Source: Azoarcus sp.
GTDB taxonomy: Bacteria; Pseudomonadota; Gammaproteobacteria; Burkholderiales; Rhodocyclaceae
NCBI GenBank assembly: GCA_031268685.1
Contig: JAIRWW010000135.1
Coordinates: 1 to 5,988 of the forward strand
DNA: 5,988 bases
Reading direction: 5' to 3'
The notes below the pieces were generated by a model. The model did no database searches, was not told the origin of the DNA, and was given only the letters and a program-made list of their open reading frames with translations. Below, in pieces: positions 5,895 to 5,988 of the stretch (within the stretch, counting starts at the first letter, position 1; every line of letters starts with the position of its first letter). Made by a program: the position numbers and the translations under genes.

Positions 5895-5988
5895 TCAGGC
5901 TTTCAGTGCGTGCGCCATGCGCGCCAGTGCTTCATCCAGCGTTGCGCGCGTGCAGCCGAAGTTGAGGCGGACGAAGCCGGGCATGCCG
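5895..5988 (-). CDS. C-terminal end of a MalY/PatB-type PLP-dependent aminotransferase or C-S lyase (partial)
   Basis: On the - strand the sequence reads GMPGFVRLNFGCTRATLDEA and then LARMAHALKA, stopping at TGA (5897-5895). The G-x-x-G-F-x-R-L-N-F-G-C block followed by a short amphipathic helix is how MalY/PatB class-II aminotransferase-fold proteins (cystathionine beta-lyase-like) end, where the Arg binds the substrate carboxylate. Only 30 residues are inside the window; the rest lies beyond the right edge. The gene converges on the STAS/ATPase module, with 5 bases between its stop codon and that of the small ORF. No convincing terminator is visible between them. The exact substrate cannot be told from the fragment. 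Confidence 0.75.
   Translation of the reverse strand, partial: GMPGFVRLNFGCTRATLDEALARMAHALKA

Noticed and set aside
1..5988. CRISPR arrays, tRNA or rRNA genes, insertion sequences
   Set aside because: No spaced direct repeats, no tRNA-like cloverleaf with its conserved arms, and no transposase motif or terminal repeats were seen on either strand.

Overview
This 6-kb window looks like chromosomal DNA from a GC-rich proteobacterium. A betaproteobacterium, perhaps near Rhodocyclales, is my best guess, based on the MaoC-phosphotransacylase fusion next to ackA and on general codon style; the sequence does not prove it. Apart from one fragment at the right edge, all genes are on the + strand.

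Left half (101-3370), acyl-phosphate metabolism. A bifunctional MaoC-type hydratase/phosphate acyltransferase is followed 3 bases later by acetate kinase (ackA). After a 93-base gap holding a strong hairpin comes a PduL-type phosphate propanoyltransferase. The set can convert acyl-CoA to acyl-phosphate and then to carboxylate plus ATP, or run in reverse to activate acetate or propionate. It holds two unrelated phosphotransacylase families beside a single kinase. PduL has no N-terminal extension of the kind that targets it to microcompartments, so it is probably cytosolic.

Middle (3371-4466). A 217-base intergenic region carries a REP-like inverted repeat and a perfect 10-bp inverted repeat close to a T-run. 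It precedes a GTG-started multi-pass membrane protein of the DUF808/YedI family.

Right half (4536-5889), the least understood part. One gene encodes a STAS-like domain fused to a GHKL (histidine-kinase-like) ATPase. Twelve bases later comes a small STAS-like (DUF4325) protein ending in four acidic VDEE/FDEE repeats. The pair resembles, in architecture only, the SpoIIAB/SpoIIAA kinase and anti-anti-sigma switch. A 35-codon ORF overlaps the end of the second gene and may be the remnant of a third operon member. The ATPase gene has visibly lower GC than the metabolic genes, which suggests acquisition. The window closes with the C-terminal end of a MalY/PatB-type aminotransferase on the - strand, convergent to this module.
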